NCBI GenBank assembly: GCA_029007015.1
Contig: JAQXHB010000095.1
Location: 1-16,794, forward strand
Length of the DNA: 16,794 nt
Reading direction: 5' to 3'
Origin: Bacillota bacterium
Lineage (GTDB): Bacteria; Bacillota; Clostridia; Oscillospirales; Acutalibacteraceae
The first letter of the stretch is position 1. Each line of letters begins with the position of its first letter. Below are positions 6,800-13,808 of the stretch, piece by piece. A model generated the notes under the pieces. That model worked only from the letters and a program-made list of their open reading frames with translations. It searched no databases and was not told where the DNA came from. Made by a program: the position numbers and the translations under genes.

Positions 6800-8004
6800 T
6801 GAACAGCCGCGATACACGCCCTCCCTTTGCCGGTCTTACGGACTTTGAGCCGGACAGAATTTTTGCCGAGGCACAGACTCCGTGCTACATTTTGGACGAG
6901 CGGCAGTTGAGGCTAAACGGACAGATTTTGGGCGGCTTGGCCGAGCGCACCGGCTGTCGGGTTTTGCTCGCGCAAAAGGCCTTTTCAAATTACGACCTCT
7001 ACCCTGTTTTGGAGCCGTATTTGGCCGGAACAGAGGCAAGCGGCCTCTTTGAAGCCCGTCTCGGGCGGGAGAAAATGCCTGACAAAGAAGTGCATGTTTT
7101 CTGCGCAGCATACCGCGACGACGAGTTTCGCGCGGTACTCCAATATGCCGACCACATCGTCTTTAATTCGCCCAATCAACTCAAGCGATTCGGCCGCATG
7201 GCAAAGGACTGCGGCAAGAGCATCGGCTTGAGAATAAACCCCGAGTGTTCGACGCAGGAGGGGCACGATATCTATGACCCATGCGCTCCGGGCAGTCGCT
7301 TGGGCACAACACGGGCGCAATGGGACGCGCTGATGACCGACAGCATGATAGCCATGCTCGACGGTCTGCACTTTCATACGCTGTGCGAGCAGGACTCCGA
7401 CGCGCTCGAAATCACCCTTGCCGCTGTAGAGGACAAATTTGGTCAGTATCTGGCCGATATGAGTTGGCTGAATATGGGCGGCGGTCACCACATTACCCGG
7501 CCCGATTACGGTTTGGACAGATTGGAGCGATGCATACGGTCGGCGGCAGACAAATGGGGCGTTCAGGTCTATTTGGAGCCGGGCGAGGCGTGTGCTCTCA
7601 ACGCCGGTTATCTGGTCACGCGGGTACTTGACATCATCCAAAACGGCGGCGTCAGTATTGCCGTTTTGGATATGAGCGCCGCGTGCCACACCCCCGATGT
7701 TTTGGAAATGCCTTACACTCCTCCGCTGTACGGAGCGTCGGGCGCCGGCGAAAAGGCCTTCACCTACCGTCTCGGAGGGCCGACATGTCTGTCGGGTGAT
7801 GTAATCGGTGACTTCAGTTTTGATAAGCCGCTCAGCGAGGGCGATATGCTCATTTTCGGTGACATGGCCATATACACCACCTGTAAAAACAACACATTTA
7901 ACGGCATGCCTCTGCCGAGCATTTACAAGTTGACCGACAGCGGCCGCCTTGAAACGGTCAAGCGGTTTTCATACAGCGATTTCATTTCACGGCTCGGCTC
8001 CTGA
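6796..8004 (+). CDS. nspC: Carboxynorspermidine/carboxyspermidine decarboxylase
   Basis: A 402-aa fold-type-III (alanine-racemase-like) pyridoxal-phosphate decarboxylase. The cofactor lysine should be Lys61 in LLAQKAFSNY. Further family motifs are RINPECS near residue 146, DPCAPGSRLG (161-170), HFHTLCEQ (192-199), NMGGGH (226-231) that cradles the phosphate, EPGEA (261-265), and CLSGDVIGDF near residue 340. The reaction removes the carboxyl group left by the dehydrogenase encoded just upstream, giving spermidine or norspermidine. The start ATG shares four bases with the upstream stop, so translation is probably coupled; a second ATG follows at once and no strong ribosome site is visible. It is the last operon gene before a terminator. 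Diaminopimelate decarboxylase is a relative, but the motifs and context point to NspC. Confidence 0.92.
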   Translation: MMNSRDTRPPFAGLTDFEPDRIFAEAQTPCYILDERQLRLNGQILGGLAERTGCRVLLAQKAFSNYDLYPVLEPYLAGTEASGLFEARLGREKMPDKEVHVFCAAYRDDEFRAVLQYADHIVFNSPNQLKRFGRMAKDCGKSIGLRINPECSTQEGHDIYDPCAPGSRLGTTRAQWDALMTDSMIAMLDGLHFHTLCEQDSDALEITLAAVEDKFGQYLADMSWLNMGGGHHITRPDYGLDRLERCIRSAADKWGVQVYLEPGEACALNAGYLVTRVLDIIQNGGVSIAVLDMSAACHTPDVLEMPYTPPLYGASGAGEKAFTYRLGGPTCLSGDVIGDFSFDKPLSEGDMLIFGDMAIYTTCKNNTFNGMPLPSIYKLTDSGRLETVKRFSYSDFISRLGS

Positions 8005-8025
8005 CGGGCTGTTGAAACACAACTA

Positions 8026-8064
8026 AAAAAGGTCGACTGAGCAAAGCGGCACAGTCGGCCTTTT
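8026..8064 (+). terminator. Intrinsic terminator of the polyamine operon
   Basis: GGTCGACTG (8031-8039) pairs along its whole length with CAGTCGGCC (8052-8060), with one G-T pair. The stem is preceded by A residues and followed by TTTT. It stands 21 bases after the nspC stop. Confidence 0.8.
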
Positions 8065-8093
8065 CGTCTGCCGATATCATGCAATATTCCCAC

Positions 8094-8123
8094 TTGAAAA
8101 CACCATATATTGTGTGGTATAAT
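8094..8123 (+). promoter_or_regulatory. Promoter of nrdR
   Basis: TTGAAA (8094-8099) and a perfect TATAAT (8118-8123) are 18 bases apart, and TG at 8115-8116 makes an extended -10. The start would be near 8130, about 26 bases upstream of the nrdR ATG. The spacer carries a probable NrdR box. Confidence 0.8.
8100..8115. promoter_or_regulatory. Probable NrdR box inside the nrdR promoter
   Basis: ACACCATATATTGTGT closely matches the known NrdR-box pattern ACACwATATATwGTGT, as I recall it. It lies entirely between the -35 and -10 elements, so NrdR binding would shut its own promoter. Known sites usually come as two boxes; only one clear copy is visible here. Confidence 0.7.
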
Positions 8124-8155
8124 TAGTCAATATTACATAGGGATGTGAAACTAAT

Positions 8156-8611
8156 ATGAAATGCCCCTACTGCGGATTTGAGGAAAGCAAGGTAATCGAC
8201 TCGCGCCCGACCGATGACGGCGAGCGTATTCGCCGCCGCCGCGAGTGTCTGAAATGCGGCAAGCGATTTACAACATACGAGGTCATTGAATCACTGCCAA
8301 TTATCGTCATCAAGAAGGACAAGTCGCGCGAAACATTTGACCGTGACAAACTGATAAACGGCATACTTCGCGCATGCGAGAAGCGCCCCGTTTCGATTGA
8401 CGATATTGAGCGCTGTGTTGACGAAATCGAGGCGGCACTGCACAACACCCTCGACCGCGAGGTATCCAGCGTGCGCATTGGTGAGATGGTCATGGACAAG
8501 TTGAAAAATCTTGATGAGGTGGCCTATGTACGGTTTGCATCGGTTTACCGTCAGTTTAAAGATATCAACACATTTATGGAAGAACTCAACAACATGCTCA
8601 AGCAGAAATGA
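8156..8611 (+). CDS. nrdR: Transcriptional repressor NrdR of ribonucleotide reductase genes
   Basis: A 151-aa protein of standard NrdR length. It begins with a zinc ribbon (Cys3, Cys6, Cys31, Cys34 in MKCPYCGF and CLKCGKRF), with the arginine-rich DNA-contacting stretch between them. An ATP-cone domain covers roughly residues 48-138, opening with IVIKKDKSRETFDRDKL. The cone senses ATP/dATP, and the protein represses ribonucleotide reductase genes. ATG 8156 follows an AGGGATG site, and the zinc ribbon leaves no room for another start. A probable NrdR box in the promoter suggests autoregulation. The stop codon overlaps the start of the next gene. No reductase gene is in the window. Confidence 0.97.
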   Translation: MKCPYCGFEESKVIDSRPTDDGERIRRRRECLKCGKRFTTYEVIESLPIIVIKKDKSRETFDRDKLINGILRACEKRPVSIDDIERCVDEIEAALHNTLDREVSSVRIGEMVMDKLKNLDEVAYVRFASVYRQFKDINTFMEELNNMLKQK

Positions 8612-9135
8612 TGGACATTGCACACACCTGCTGTTTTACCGGTCACCGGCCGGAGGCGCTGTTTGCTCACGGAGAGGATGAAACCGGCATTTTCCTCGCT
8701 GTAAGCGCGGCGGTAGGCGATGCCGTTTGCGACGGATATACCGACTTTTTGTGCGGAGGCAGCCGCGGCGGCGATATGATATTTGCCGATGCGGTCATTG
8801 CGGCGCGCGAGGCTCATCCATCGGTCAAACTGCACTGCATACTGCCCTGCCGCAACCAATCTGAAAAATGGAGTGCTGACGACCGCAGTCGGTACGCCGA
8901 TATGCTCGATGCCGCCGACAGTGTCGTTTGCCTGAGCGAGCGCTATCACACCGGATGTATGCAAATGCGCAACCGTTACATGGTCGAGCGCTCGTCACTG
9001 CTCATTGCCGCATACTACCGCGGGCAGAGCGGCGGCACAGAGTACACCGTCAAATATGCCAAGCGCCGCGGACTGCGCACCGTCAGCCTGCTGACTGCGC
9101 CAGCAGACGACAGCAATCAGTTATCATTGCTATAA
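8608..9135 (+). CDS. SLOG-superfamily protein (DUF1273/YpsA-like)
   Basis: A 175-aa protein with a SLOG Rossmann-like fold. CCFTGHRPEAL (8-18) and FLCGGSRGGDMIFADAV (47-63) form the nucleotide or ligand loop, and CILPCRNQSEKW and MVERSSLLIAAYYRGQSGGTEYTVKYA follow, the latter typical of YpsA-type proteins. SLOG domains bind nucleotide-derived ligands such as ADP-ribose. The cellular role of YpsA-like proteins is not firmly known; a link to cell division has been proposed in Bacillus. The start overlaps the nrdR stop as ATGA, so the two genes are co-transcribed. The final 53 bases overlap the convergent gene at 9083-9406. Confidence 0.85.
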   Translation: MMDIAHTCCFTGHRPEALFAHGEDETGIFLAVSAAVGDAVCDGYTDFLCGGSRGGDMIFADAVIAAREAHPSVKLHCILPCRNQSEKWSADDRSRYADMLDAADSVVCLSERYHTGCMQMRNRYMVERSSLLIAAYYRGQSGGTEYTVKYAKRRGLRTVSLLTAPADDSNQLSLL

Positions 9136-9406
9136 TATCCTTTATCAGTCCTGCCTCGGGAATGGCCGCCGCGGTCATTTCGGTCAGGGCTGATATTGCT
9201 TTTTGAGCGGCGCTGATATCGGCTGAAAAGGACATCCCGAAAAAGTTTACCGAAATAACACCCTCGTTGATTTCGGCGCCGATGGCCGGCTGGCGGCTGT
9301 CGTAAGCGACAGCACGAATCTTGCTGTCAGCCAGCATTATCCCCAAAACCAGCGCTGAGCATAGCGCCAACGCGAGAGCGGTCAAATATATTCTGCGACC
9401 GTTCAT
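9083..9406 (-). CDS. Small hypothetical protein with N-terminal signal or membrane anchor, coupled to gpr
   Basis: I do not recognise this 107-aa protein. It begins MNGRRIYLTALALALCSALV, a positively charged tip followed by a hydrophobic helix to about residue 25. This would export or anchor it, leaving about 80 residues outside the cytoplasm, or on the forespore side if made during sporulation. The rest is Ala/Ile-rich, probably helical at the end, with a cysteine pair near the C-terminus. Its ATG shares one base with the gpr stop (TGATG), so it should be translated together with gpr. In many relatives spoIIP follows gpr; this product is far too short and lacks recognisable amidase motifs. 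The 3' end overlaps the SLOG gene tail to tail by 53 bases. Confidence 0.6.
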   Translation of the reverse strand: MNGRRIYLTALALALCSALVLGIMLADSKIRAVAYDSRQPAIGAEINEGVISVNFFGMSFSADISAAQKAISALTEMTAAAIPEAGLIKDIIAMITDCCRLLAQSAG

Positions 9407-10272
9407 CACACCAACCCCAACAGGACATCGCTGTCCACCTGCGGATGCAGAGCGCAGTTGAGCGAATGGGCTATCAGGTGCGAAGCGCGCTCGATGAGCA
9501 TGTCAACCTCCTGCGGCGTGACTATCATGCGCTGGCCGCTCGGTGACAAATCACCGCCGCACTCACTGCCCGTCAAATCCTCAGCCAGAGTCACGGCATC
9601 GACAACGGTAGGTACGCCCATGGATATAACCGGCACTCCCAGTTGCTCGCGGCTGATTTGACGGCGCTTATTGCCTATGCCGGAGCCGGGCGATATGCCG
9701 CTGTCTGAAATTTGTACGGTACACCCCAGCCGATTCAGTCGGCGCGATGCCAGTGCATCAATGATGATGACCGCGCTCGGCTTAACCCTATCGGCCACGC
9801 CAAAGACAATTTCGCCCGTTTCAATACCCGTTTGGCCGAGCACACCCGGGGCAATGACCGAAACCGGCCGCAGGTTACCCAGCCCGACCGTCTGTGCCAC
9901 TTCACCTGTAATATGCCGCGTAGCAAGCACACGCGCCGCCGCACGCGGTCCCAGCGCATCGGGTGTTATGTGCGTGTTTCCAAGCCCGACCACCATTATC
10001 TCGCCCTCCGGCAGAAACGGCGATATTTCGTCGCTGAGCGCATTTACCAGTTGCTCGTCCATGCCCGAGTTGACGGTCAGCGGCGGCACCTCGACGGTGA
10101 TATAGCGCCCAATCGGCTTGCCGAGAGCGCGGCTGCCCTGCTCATCAATGACATTTATTCTGGTAATTTTGGCATCGCCGCAGACCGACTGTTCACTTTC
10201 AACGCCGCTCACATCGCCGCCGAGCAACTCACGGCCCTCAAGCGCCAAATCGGTGCGTATTGACACATACAT
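9406..10272 (-). CDS. gpr: Germination protease GPR (spore protease)
   Basis: A 288-aa protein with the motif series of GPR: RTDLALE (6-12) in the N-terminal propeptide region, GLGN (96-99), ITPDALGP (102-109), APGVLGQTGIET (141-152), DALAS (172-176) and SDSGISPGSGIGN (189-201). GPR is made as a zymogen in the developing forespore and, after autoprocessing, degrades small acid-soluble spore proteins during germination. I chose ATG 10272, preceded by AGAGGA; a GTG one codon upstream is an alternative. The gene is divergent from rpsT and followed by an overlapping small gene. Its presence implies an endospore-forming organism. Slightly shorter than the Bacillus enzyme but otherwise complete. 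Confidence 0.96.
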   Translation of the reverse strand: MYVSIRTDLALEGRELLGGDVSGVESEQSVCGDAKITRINVIDEQGSRALGKPIGRYITVEVPPLTVNSGMDEQLVNALSDEISPFLPEGEIMVVGLGNTHITPDALGPRAAARVLATRHITGEVAQTVGLGNLRPVSVIAPGVLGQTGIETGEIVFGVADRVKPSAVIIIDALASRRLNRLGCTVQISDSGISPGSGIGNKRRQISREQLGVPVISMGVPTVVDAVTLAEDLTGSECGGDLSPSGQRMIVTPQEVDMLIERASHLIAHSLNCALHPQVDSDVLLGLV

Positions 10273-10301
10273 CACATCCTCTGTGTAAAAATTACTAAAA
10301 A

Positions 10302-10329
10302 TAGTATTTGCCGTGCGATTTGGGTTATG
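10302..10329 (-). promoter_or_regulatory. gpr: Possible forespore (sigma-G/F-like) promoter of gpr
   Basis: On the minus strand, AATACTA (10302-10308) resembles the sigma-G -10 consensus CATACTA, and CATA lies about 17 bases upstream as a partial -35. No good sigma-A promoter is visible in this direction. gpr is a known sigma-F/sigma-G target in Bacillus. The match is partial. Confidence 0.3.
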
Positions 10330-10376
10330 TGTAATTTATAAATTTTAAAATAATCAAGAATAATTTAAAAAACCAC

Positions 10377-10405
10377 TTGCAATTTGCGTCAAAAAATGAT
10401 AATAT
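10377..10405 (+). promoter_or_regulatory. Probable promoter of rpsT
   Basis: TTGCAA (10377-10382) is followed at 15-17 bases by overlapping -10-like elements GATAAT (10398-10403) and TAATAT (10400-10405). A short GTAA/TTAC hairpin (10421-10424 with 10431-10434) lies in the leader before the ribosome site. Spacing is ambiguous. Confidence 0.45.
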
Positions 10406-10457
10406 GTTTTGTACTGAATTGTAATTTCAATTACTATGACCTGAAGGAGGTGGAACT

Positions 10458-10718
10458 ATGCCGAATATCAAATCTGCTAAGAAGCGTGTACAGCTTGCCG
10501 CTGTCAGAACACAGCGCAACAAGGCTTACACCTCTGCTCTCAAGACCTCCATCAAGAAGGCTAACATTGCTCTTGAGACCAACGCTGCCGACAAGGCCGA
10601 TGTTGTCAAGGCCGCCGTTAAGAAGATTGACGCTGCCGCAGGCAAGGGTATTTTGCACAAGAACAACGCTGCCAGAAAGAAGTCTGCTTTGATGCTCAAA
10701 CTCAACAAAGCCAACTAA
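10458..10718 (+). CDS. rpsT: 30S ribosomal protein S20
   Basis: The 86-aa, lysine- and alanine-rich protein starts MPNIKSAKKRVQLA, the usual S20 N-terminus, and has the typical length. S20 binds 16S rRNA early in assembly of the small subunit. A strong AAGGAGG site stands 7 bases before the ATG. The gene is transcribed alone, with its own promoter region and a terminator 20 bases after the stop, and is divergent from gpr. Codon use appears strongly biased (AAG, AAC, GCT/GCC), as in highly expressed genes. Confidence 0.98.
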   Translation: MPNIKSAKKRVQLAAVRTQRNKAYTSALKTSIKKANIALETNAADKADVVKAAVKKIDAAAGKGILHKNNAARKKSALMLKLNKAN

Positions 10719-10736
10719 TCTGCCACGCATGTTTAA

Positions 10737-10773
10737 GGGGCTCACCTATCGGTGTGCCCCTTTTTCATTTTTT
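10737..10773 (+). terminator. Intrinsic terminator after rpsT
   Basis: Ten-base arms 10737-10746 and 10751-10760 pair (GGGGC and CACC blocks with one T-T mismatch) around a TATC loop. A T-rich tract follows to about 10775. Confidence 0.85.
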
Positions 10774-10776
10774 TAA

Positions 10777-10805
10777 TTGACATCATCCGACATCAATATT
10801 ATTAT
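10777..10805 (+). promoter_or_regulatory. Promoter of the solute-binding lipoprotein gene
   Basis: A perfect TTGACA (10777-10782) is followed after 17 bases by TATTAT (10800-10805, 5 of 6). It immediately follows the rpsT terminator and lies 45 bases before the coding start. Confidence 0.7.
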
Positions 10806-10849
10806 TGAAATATAAATCAAGCGGCCTCGGCCGATTAAGGATAGATAAA

Positions 10850-12397
10850 ATGAAGGTTAAGAGATTTTTTGCCGCCCTTTTGGCGCTGTGCACCGTAGCA
10901 GTGCTTTCCTCCTGCTCGGGCCATCCGTCCGACTCAAATATACGCATCGCCATCGACGCGGTGCCGTACACCTTTGACCCGCAATTGGCATCGAACAGAT
11001 GCGAGCAGGCGGTGGTGCGCAACACATTTGAGGGGCTGATGCGCATCAACTCCGACGGCGAGGCCGTCTGCGGCGCATGCAGTGACTACACCGTGTCCGA
11101 CGACCGACTGACATACACATTTACTCTGCGCGACGGCCTTAAGTGGAGCAACGGCGACGACTGCACGGCTGACGACTTCGTTTTCGGCCTGCGCCGCGCG
11201 GTCGACCCGCTTACCAAGGCGCCCGACGCCCATCTGCTTGATAGCATCAAAAACGCCTCTGCCATCATGAGCGGTAAAATGAACACATCATCACTCGGCG
11301 TTTCGGCAGACGGCAACAGGGTGATAATCGTCCTTGAGCGCGCCGACTCAAATCTGCTTCACGCCCTCAGTTGCGCCGTTGCCATGCCGTGCAACGAGCA
11401 ATTTTTTGACAGTACCGGCGGGCGCTACGGAATGGCACCTGAGGATACCCTTTATAACGGCAGTTTCAAATTGTCCAAATGGAGCAGCAGCAGCCTTTCG
11501 CTTGTGCGCAACAGCCGGTATAACGGCCCATTTGAGGCAGTCGGTGCCGGTGCGGTAATCAGTTTCGGGGCGACATCGTACGAGCGCATCAAAGGGCTGA
11601 GCAGTAATCTGTACGACATCGCTATCATCGACACCCAAGGGGTGAACGAGGCTCTCTCAAGCGGCCTTTCGGTTGAGCGGTTCACCTCCACCTGCTGGTC
11701 GCTGATATATAACAGCGACGACAGTTTTTTGTCGCGCGACGGTGTTATTCGGTCGCTGAGCGCAACTGTCGGTGACGGATACAAGTCGATGATACCGGTC
11801 GGATTTGAGCAGTGCACCGGCTTTGTGGCCGAGGGGCTGACCGTCGGCTCATGCAGTTACGGCGCAAACGATGGGCTGACCCCGTTCAGCGGCGACATCA
11901 ATGCGGCCAAAGCGGCCGTCAAGCAGGCCATCAAAGCCCACAAAAGCACTCCGACGCTGACCGTTACATATGTTGACACCGACGGCATGCAAATGGTCGC
12001 GTCGCAAATCGCATCGTCGTGGCAGCAAAATTTCGGCATCACGGTCAATCTGTCGGCTGTGCCGTTGGATGCAATCGGCACGGCGGTCAGCGCGGGCGAG
12101 TACCAAATTGCCATCTATCCCGTCACGGCCGACGACGGTCGTGTGCTGTCGGTTTTCAGTTCGCCGGCAATGAGCGGCATCGCTGATTTGACCGCCGATG
12201 TCAGTCGGCTGACCGGCTCAGCCGACCCACGCACAGTCATCGACACGGTCAAAGCGGCCGAGCAAACGGCGGTCAAAAGCGGCCTCATCGTGCCGATTAT
12301 GAGCAGCGGACTGTGCTGTGCCTACACCGACAGGGTTAAAAATCTGTGCTTTGACATGCATCAGGGCACATTTGACATCTACAATACATGGGCATAA
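10850..12397 (+). CDS. ABC-type peptide/solute-binding lipoprotein, family 5 (OppA-like)
   Basis: A 515-aa exported lipoprotein. The start MKVKRFFAALLALCTVAVLSS is a signal peptide ending in a lipobox LSSC, with Cys22 as the lipid-bearing residue. The mature part has the family-5 pattern near the N-terminus: IRIAIDAVPYTFDPQLA, VVRNTFEGLMRI, then YTFTLRDGLKWSNGDDCTADDFVFGLRRAVDP. Known relatives bind oligopeptides, nickel or other solutes outside the membrane for an ABC importer. No permease or ATPase genes are nearby, so it is an orphan whose partner and ligand cannot be inferred. ATG 10850 is preceded by AAGGA; an upstream in-frame TTG at 10805 would add residues before the signal peptide. 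A hairpin terminator follows. Confidence 0.9.
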   Translation: MKVKRFFAALLALCTVAVLSSCSGHPSDSNIRIAIDAVPYTFDPQLASNRCEQAVVRNTFEGLMRINSDGEAVCGACSDYTVSDDRLTYTFTLRDGLKWSNGDDCTADDFVFGLRRAVDPLTKAPDAHLLDSIKNASAIMSGKMNTSSLGVSADGNRVIIVLERADSNLLHALSCAVAMPCNEQFFDSTGGRYGMAPEDTLYNGSFKLSKWSSSSLSLVRNSRYNGPFEAVGAGAVISFGATSYERIKGLSSNLYDIAIIDTQGVNEALSSGLSVERFTSTCWSLIYNSDDSFLSRDGVIRSLSATVGDGYKSMIPVGFEQCTGFVAEGLTVGSCSYGANDGLTPFSGDINAAKAAVKQAIKAHKSTPTLTVTYVDTDGMQMVASQIASSWQQNFGITVNLSAVPLDAIGTAVSAGEYQIAIYPVTADDGRVLSVFSSPAMSGIADLTADVSRLTGSADPRTVIDTVKAAEQTAVKSGLIVPIMSSGLCCAYTDRVKNLCFDMHQGTFDIYNTWA

Positions 12398-12401
12398 TGC
12401 G

Positions 12402-12442
12402 CGGCCGTTCACAGCAAATGTGAGCGGCCGTATTCATATTTT
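12402..12442 (+). terminator. Probable terminator after the lipoprotein gene
   Basis: An 11-base stem, 12402-12412 with 12420-12430 (one G-T pair), surrounds a seven-base loop. It is followed by the T-rich stretch TATTCATATTTT. The U-tract is interrupted, so termination may be partial and allow readthrough into the DUF368 gene. Confidence 0.6.
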
Positions 12443-12488
12443 CGCCGTTTATTCAATATACTAATACCATCATATTTGAACGGACGGT

Positions 12489-13298
12489 GTGGCTGTGGAA
12501 GGGCTTAAAACGGCACTAATAGGTGTTGTCATCGGCGCAGGAGCCGCGGCGCCCGGCGTCAGCGGCGGCTCTTTGGCTGTGGCAACGGGAGTGTATGAAC
12601 ATTTTTTTGCCGCGCTGGGCGATATCAGGCGCAATTTCCGCAGTGCCATACGGTTTCTCCTGCCGCTCATAGCCGGTGGAATAGTCGGTGCCGCGCTGTT
12701 TGTTTTCGGCATAAAATATCTGTTTGACCGATATGAAACGATTACAAAATACGCATTTTTCGGGCTGATGGTCGGCACCTTTCCGTCAGTACGGCGGCGC
12801 TCCGACAAAGAGGGATTTAGTTGGTACTACATTCTGCCCTTCATTGCGGCGGCCGGAATAACGGTTGCGGCCTTTTCGGTCGGCGGAAACAGCGGCGATG
12901 TGACAGACATTTCTCTGCCGCTCAGCGCCCTGTGCGGCGTCATTTACGGTCTCGGCACCATCATTCCCGGTGTCAGTTCATCACTGATATTCATGTCGAT
13001 GGGGGTATATCGGCCACTGCTCAATATGATTACCGGCGGCGACATCGCCTCACTCTGGCCGATGGCTGTGAGCGCGGTGCTCACGGTAGTGCTGTTTGTG
13101 GGCATCATTAACCGTCTGTTTGAGCAGTTCTACGGGTGGGCCAGTTACACCTTTTTCGGATTTTTGGTCGGCTCGACCGCAGTCATACTGCCGCCTCTGC
13201 CCGCCCAATTGCCGACAGCCGCCATTTGCGCAGTCACAGCGGTCATCGGCGCGGCGGCATCATACGGTCTCTCCAAGCGGTTGGAAAGCGCGCCATAG
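12489..13298 (+). CDS. DUF368 membrane protein (PopT-type undecaprenyl-phosphate translocase family)
   Basis: A 269-aa, strongly hydrophobic protein with about seven to eight membrane segments. Two copies of a family motif are visible: APGVSGGSLA around residues 21-30 and IPGVSSSLIF around 159-168, each followed by a GVY element. This indicates an internal repeat of the kind seen in inverted-topology transporters. DUF368 proteins have been linked to recycling of the undecaprenyl-phosphate carrier lipid across the membrane (PopT). An in-frame stop at 12477 forces a start downstream. The GTG at 12489 is used here, but GTG 12495 is equally possible, and only a weak GGACGG lies near. The gene stands alone between the lipoprotein and rpsF. 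Confidence 0.88.
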   Translation: MAVEGLKTALIGVVIGAGAAAPGVSGGSLAVATGVYEHFFAALGDIRRNFRSAIRFLLPLIAGGIVGAALFVFGIKYLFDRYETITKYAFFGLMVGTFPSVRRRSDKEGFSWYYILPFIAAAGITVAAFSVGGNSGDVTDISLPLSALCGVIYGLGTIIPGVSSSLIFMSMGVYRPLLNMITGGDIASLWPMAVSAVLTVVLFVGIINRLFEQFYGWASYTFFGFLVGSTAVILPPLPAQLPTAAICAVTAVIGAAASYGLSKRLESAP

Positions 13299-13393
13299 AG
13301 CACGCCCAACCGCTTTTCATTTGTGCCCGTATTTTACGCCCGTGGACAAACTGTGTGATTTAGCGCAATTTTTGCAGTTAAAGCAGAAAATGC

Positions 13394-13422
13394 TTGACTA
13401 TTATCAAATAAACTGGTATAAT
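13394..13422 (+). promoter_or_regulatory. Promoter of the rpsF-ssb-rpsR operon
   Basis: TTGACT (13394-13399, 5 of 6) and a perfect TATAAT (13417-13422) are separated by exactly 17 bases. The start should fall near 13429, giving a leader of about 80 bases. Confidence 0.88.
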
Positions 13423-13429
13423 ATCTTCG

Positions 13430-13500
13430 CTTATGGTGCGAACTGCACCATAGCTTCCTTGCTCCCGAGCAGTTTCGGGGGCCAAAAGTCCATAAGGAGG
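13430..13500 (+). promoter_or_regulatory. Structured rpsF leader, candidate S6:S18 autoregulatory element
   Basis: TATGGTGC (13432-13439) pairs with GCACCATA (13445-13452), and CTCCCGA (13462-13468) pairs with TCGGGGG (13475-13481). The 5' bases TATGG (13432-13436) can alternatively pair with CCATA (13490-13494), which directly abuts the AAGGAGG ribosome site. A leader in this position with a CCG-containing element is known in many bacteria as the binding site for the S6:S18 complex, which represses its own operon. The detailed match to that family is my inference. Confidence 0.55.
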
Positions 13501-13508
13501 TGCTTTAA

Positions 13509-13796
13509 ATGTCAATTGCTAATTCGTACGAGGCCGTACTGGTGTTCACAGTGAAGGATGGCGAGGAGACTACTGCCGCACTGGTAGAGAAGTTCAAGAC
13601 CATGATCGCTGACAACGCCACTGTTGAAAACGTTGACGAGTGGGGCAAGCGTCGCCTGGCATACGCCATTGACGACCAACCCGAGGGTTACTATGTACTG
13701 GTTACTTTCCAGTCGGCTCCCGAGTTCCCTGCCGAACTTGAGCGCGTACTCAACATCACTGACGGTGTGCTTCGCCACCTCGTCATCAAGAAGTAA
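13509..13796 (+). CDS. rpsF: 30S ribosomal protein S6
   Basis: A 95-aa protein of normal S6 length. It begins with a YEAVLVFTVKD beta strand and contains ENVDEWGKRRLAYAIDDQPEGYYVLVTF, the conserved central strand pair. It ends VLRHLVIKK. S6 pairs with S18 on the platform of the small subunit. The ATG follows AAGGAGG at 8 bases. It heads the three-gene operon with ssb and rpsR, an arrangement conserved across Firmicutes, and is probably controlled by the leader just upstream. Confidence 0.98.
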   Translation: MSIANSYEAVLVFTVKDGEETTAALVEKFKTMIADNATVENVDEWGKRRLAYAIDDQPEGYYVLVTFQSAPEFPAELERVLNITDGVLRHLVIKK

Positions 13797-13808
13797 GGAG
13801 AGAGTATA

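Noticed and set aside
6985..7689. Minus-strand open frame of 234 codons opposite nspC
   Set aside because: Shadow of nspC; no recognisable domain.
10805..10849. Upstream extension of the solute-binding lipoprotein
   Set aside because: It would put charged residues ahead of a clear signal peptide and begin inside the predicted promoter.
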